Shown: piece by piece, positions 4,749 through 5,111 of the stretch
How the letters are laid out: the number at the start of each line of letters is the position of its first letter
Position numbering within the stretch: the stretch's first letter is position 1
Assembly (NCBI GenBank): GCA_049791475.1
Contig: JBAQZZ010000135.1
Coordinates: forward strand, 1-5,111
DNA from: CAXBID01 sp049791475
Lineage (GTDB): Bacteria > Bacteroidota > Bacteroidia > Flavobacteriales > Flavobacteriaceae
DNA: 5,111 nucleotides
Reading direction: 5' to 3'
Notes under the pieces: generated by a model
What the model was told of the DNA's origin: nothing
The model's input: only the letters and a program-made list of their open reading frames with translations
Database searches by the model: none
Made by a program: the position numbers and the translations under genes

Positions 4749-4994
4749 ATGGAAACAGCAATTATAAAAATCGGAAATTCAAAAGGTTTGCGTTTAAGCA
4801 AAACGATTTTGGAAAAATATAATATAAAAGACAAAGTCGAAATGATTTTGGAAAAGGGTCAAATAATATTGAAGCCAATTGATAGTCCAAGAAAAAATTG
4901 GGAAAAAGCCTTTGAAAGAATGCGTGAGAATAATGACGACAGATTACTTTTCAATGACGTGTTCGAGGATGAAAACTTCGAAGAATGGAATTAA
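4749..4994 (+). CDS. mazE: MazE-like antitoxin (AbrB/SpoVT fold)
   Basis: This 81-aa protein is the antitoxin of a type II toxin-antitoxin pair: it should bind and block the MazF RNase and repress its own operon. Residues 1-44 show the swapped-hairpin AbrB/MazE DNA-binding domain: METAIIKIGNSKGLRLSKTIL, then VEMILEKGQIILKPI. Residues 45-81 form the acidic tail that in MazE proteins wraps the toxin, with RKNWEKAFERM and a Glu/Asp-rich end (DVFEDENFEEWN). Length and organisation are typical. It lies just downstream of a consensus promoter and has no Shine-Dalgarno sequence. Its last 10 nt overlap the toxin start, indicating translational coupling. Autoregulation would need a palindrome at the promoter; none is obvious directly over the -7 element, although repeats lie upstream. 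MazE is favoured over other AbrB-type antitoxins because the following gene is MazF-like. Confidence 0.88.
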   Translation: METAIIKIGNSKGLRLSKTILEKYNIKDKVEMILEKGQIILKPIDSPRKNWEKAFERMRENNDDRLLFNDVFEDENFEEWN

Positions 4995-5111
4995 AACAAT
5001 ATTCAATAGTTCTTGTAAATCTTAACCCAACAATTGGAAGTGAAATTAAAAAAACACGTCCTTGCGTAATTGTCTCACCGAATGAAATAAACAAATTTCT
5101 GAAAACAATAG
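4985..5111 (+). CDS. mazF: MazF/PemK-family toxin (3' truncated by window)
   Basis: The first 42 codons of a MazF-type toxin, an endoribonuclease that cuts mRNA at short specific sites, are present, and the frame is open to the right edge. The N-terminus starts MELKQYSIVLVNLNPTIG and continues with SE (19-20), KKTRP (22-26) and VIVSPNE (28-34). These match the conserved MazF pattern (DxVWVDLNPTxGSE, TRPxxVxSP). Arg25 corresponds to a catalytic Arg of characterised MazF proteins; the catalytic Thr, expected about 20 residues later, is beyond the edge. The ATG lies inside the antitoxin reading frame, 10 nt before the antitoxin ends, and is the only sensible start because it gives the family N-terminus exactly. 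Cleavage specificity and integrity of the gene cannot be judged. Confidence 0.92.
   Translation, partial: MELKQYSIVLVNLNPTIGSEIKKTRPCVIVSPNEINKFLKTI

Overview
The window looks like chromosomal DNA from a member of the Bacteroidota, most probably Flavobacteriia. The DNA is strongly AT-rich, and several families are typical of that group (GSCFA, DUF4230, GxxExxY). Shine-Dalgarno sequences are mostly absent. The one clear promoter has the Bacteroidetes TTTG-N19-TAnnTTTG form. Two genes are cut by the window: alaS on the left and a mazF toxin on the right.

Layout. Positions 1-864 carry the C-terminal part of alanyl-tRNA synthetase. Positions 875-1337 are a compact unit: a 25-bp inverted repeat built from CTTTGCGN octamers encloses a 125-aa GxxExxY (PD-(D/E)XK-like) protein. 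Its right arm ends on the base before the ATG of the next gene, a GSCFA-family protein (1338-2291). The GSCFA gene contains a short in-frame C/G-run patch that looks like an interspersed element. A gap of 443 nt (2292-2734) follows with three stem-loops, one of which resembles a strong intrinsic terminator. Next is a membrane-anchored DUF4230 protein (2735-3349), whose stop codon overlaps that of a convergent single-domain rhodanese on the minus strand (3344-3649). A 119-nt divergent intergenic region with two dyads separates the rhodanese from an enoyl-CoA hydratase/isomerase-family gene (3769-4521). A repeat-bearing gap (4522-4748) ends in the consensus promoter driving a MazEF-type toxin-antitoxin pair (4749 to the right edge).

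How the parts relate. alaS, GSCFA, DUF4230, rhodanese and the crotonase look like ordinary housekeeping genes. The GxxExxY unit and the toxin-antitoxin pair with its repeat-rich upstream region look like accessory insertions between them. I see no complete new multi-gene system. The most notable signals are the octamer-bounded GxxExxY cassette, the C/G patch inside GSCFA, the duplicated and palindromic sequence upstream of the toxin-antitoxin promoter, and the loss of one catalytic Glu in the crotonase.
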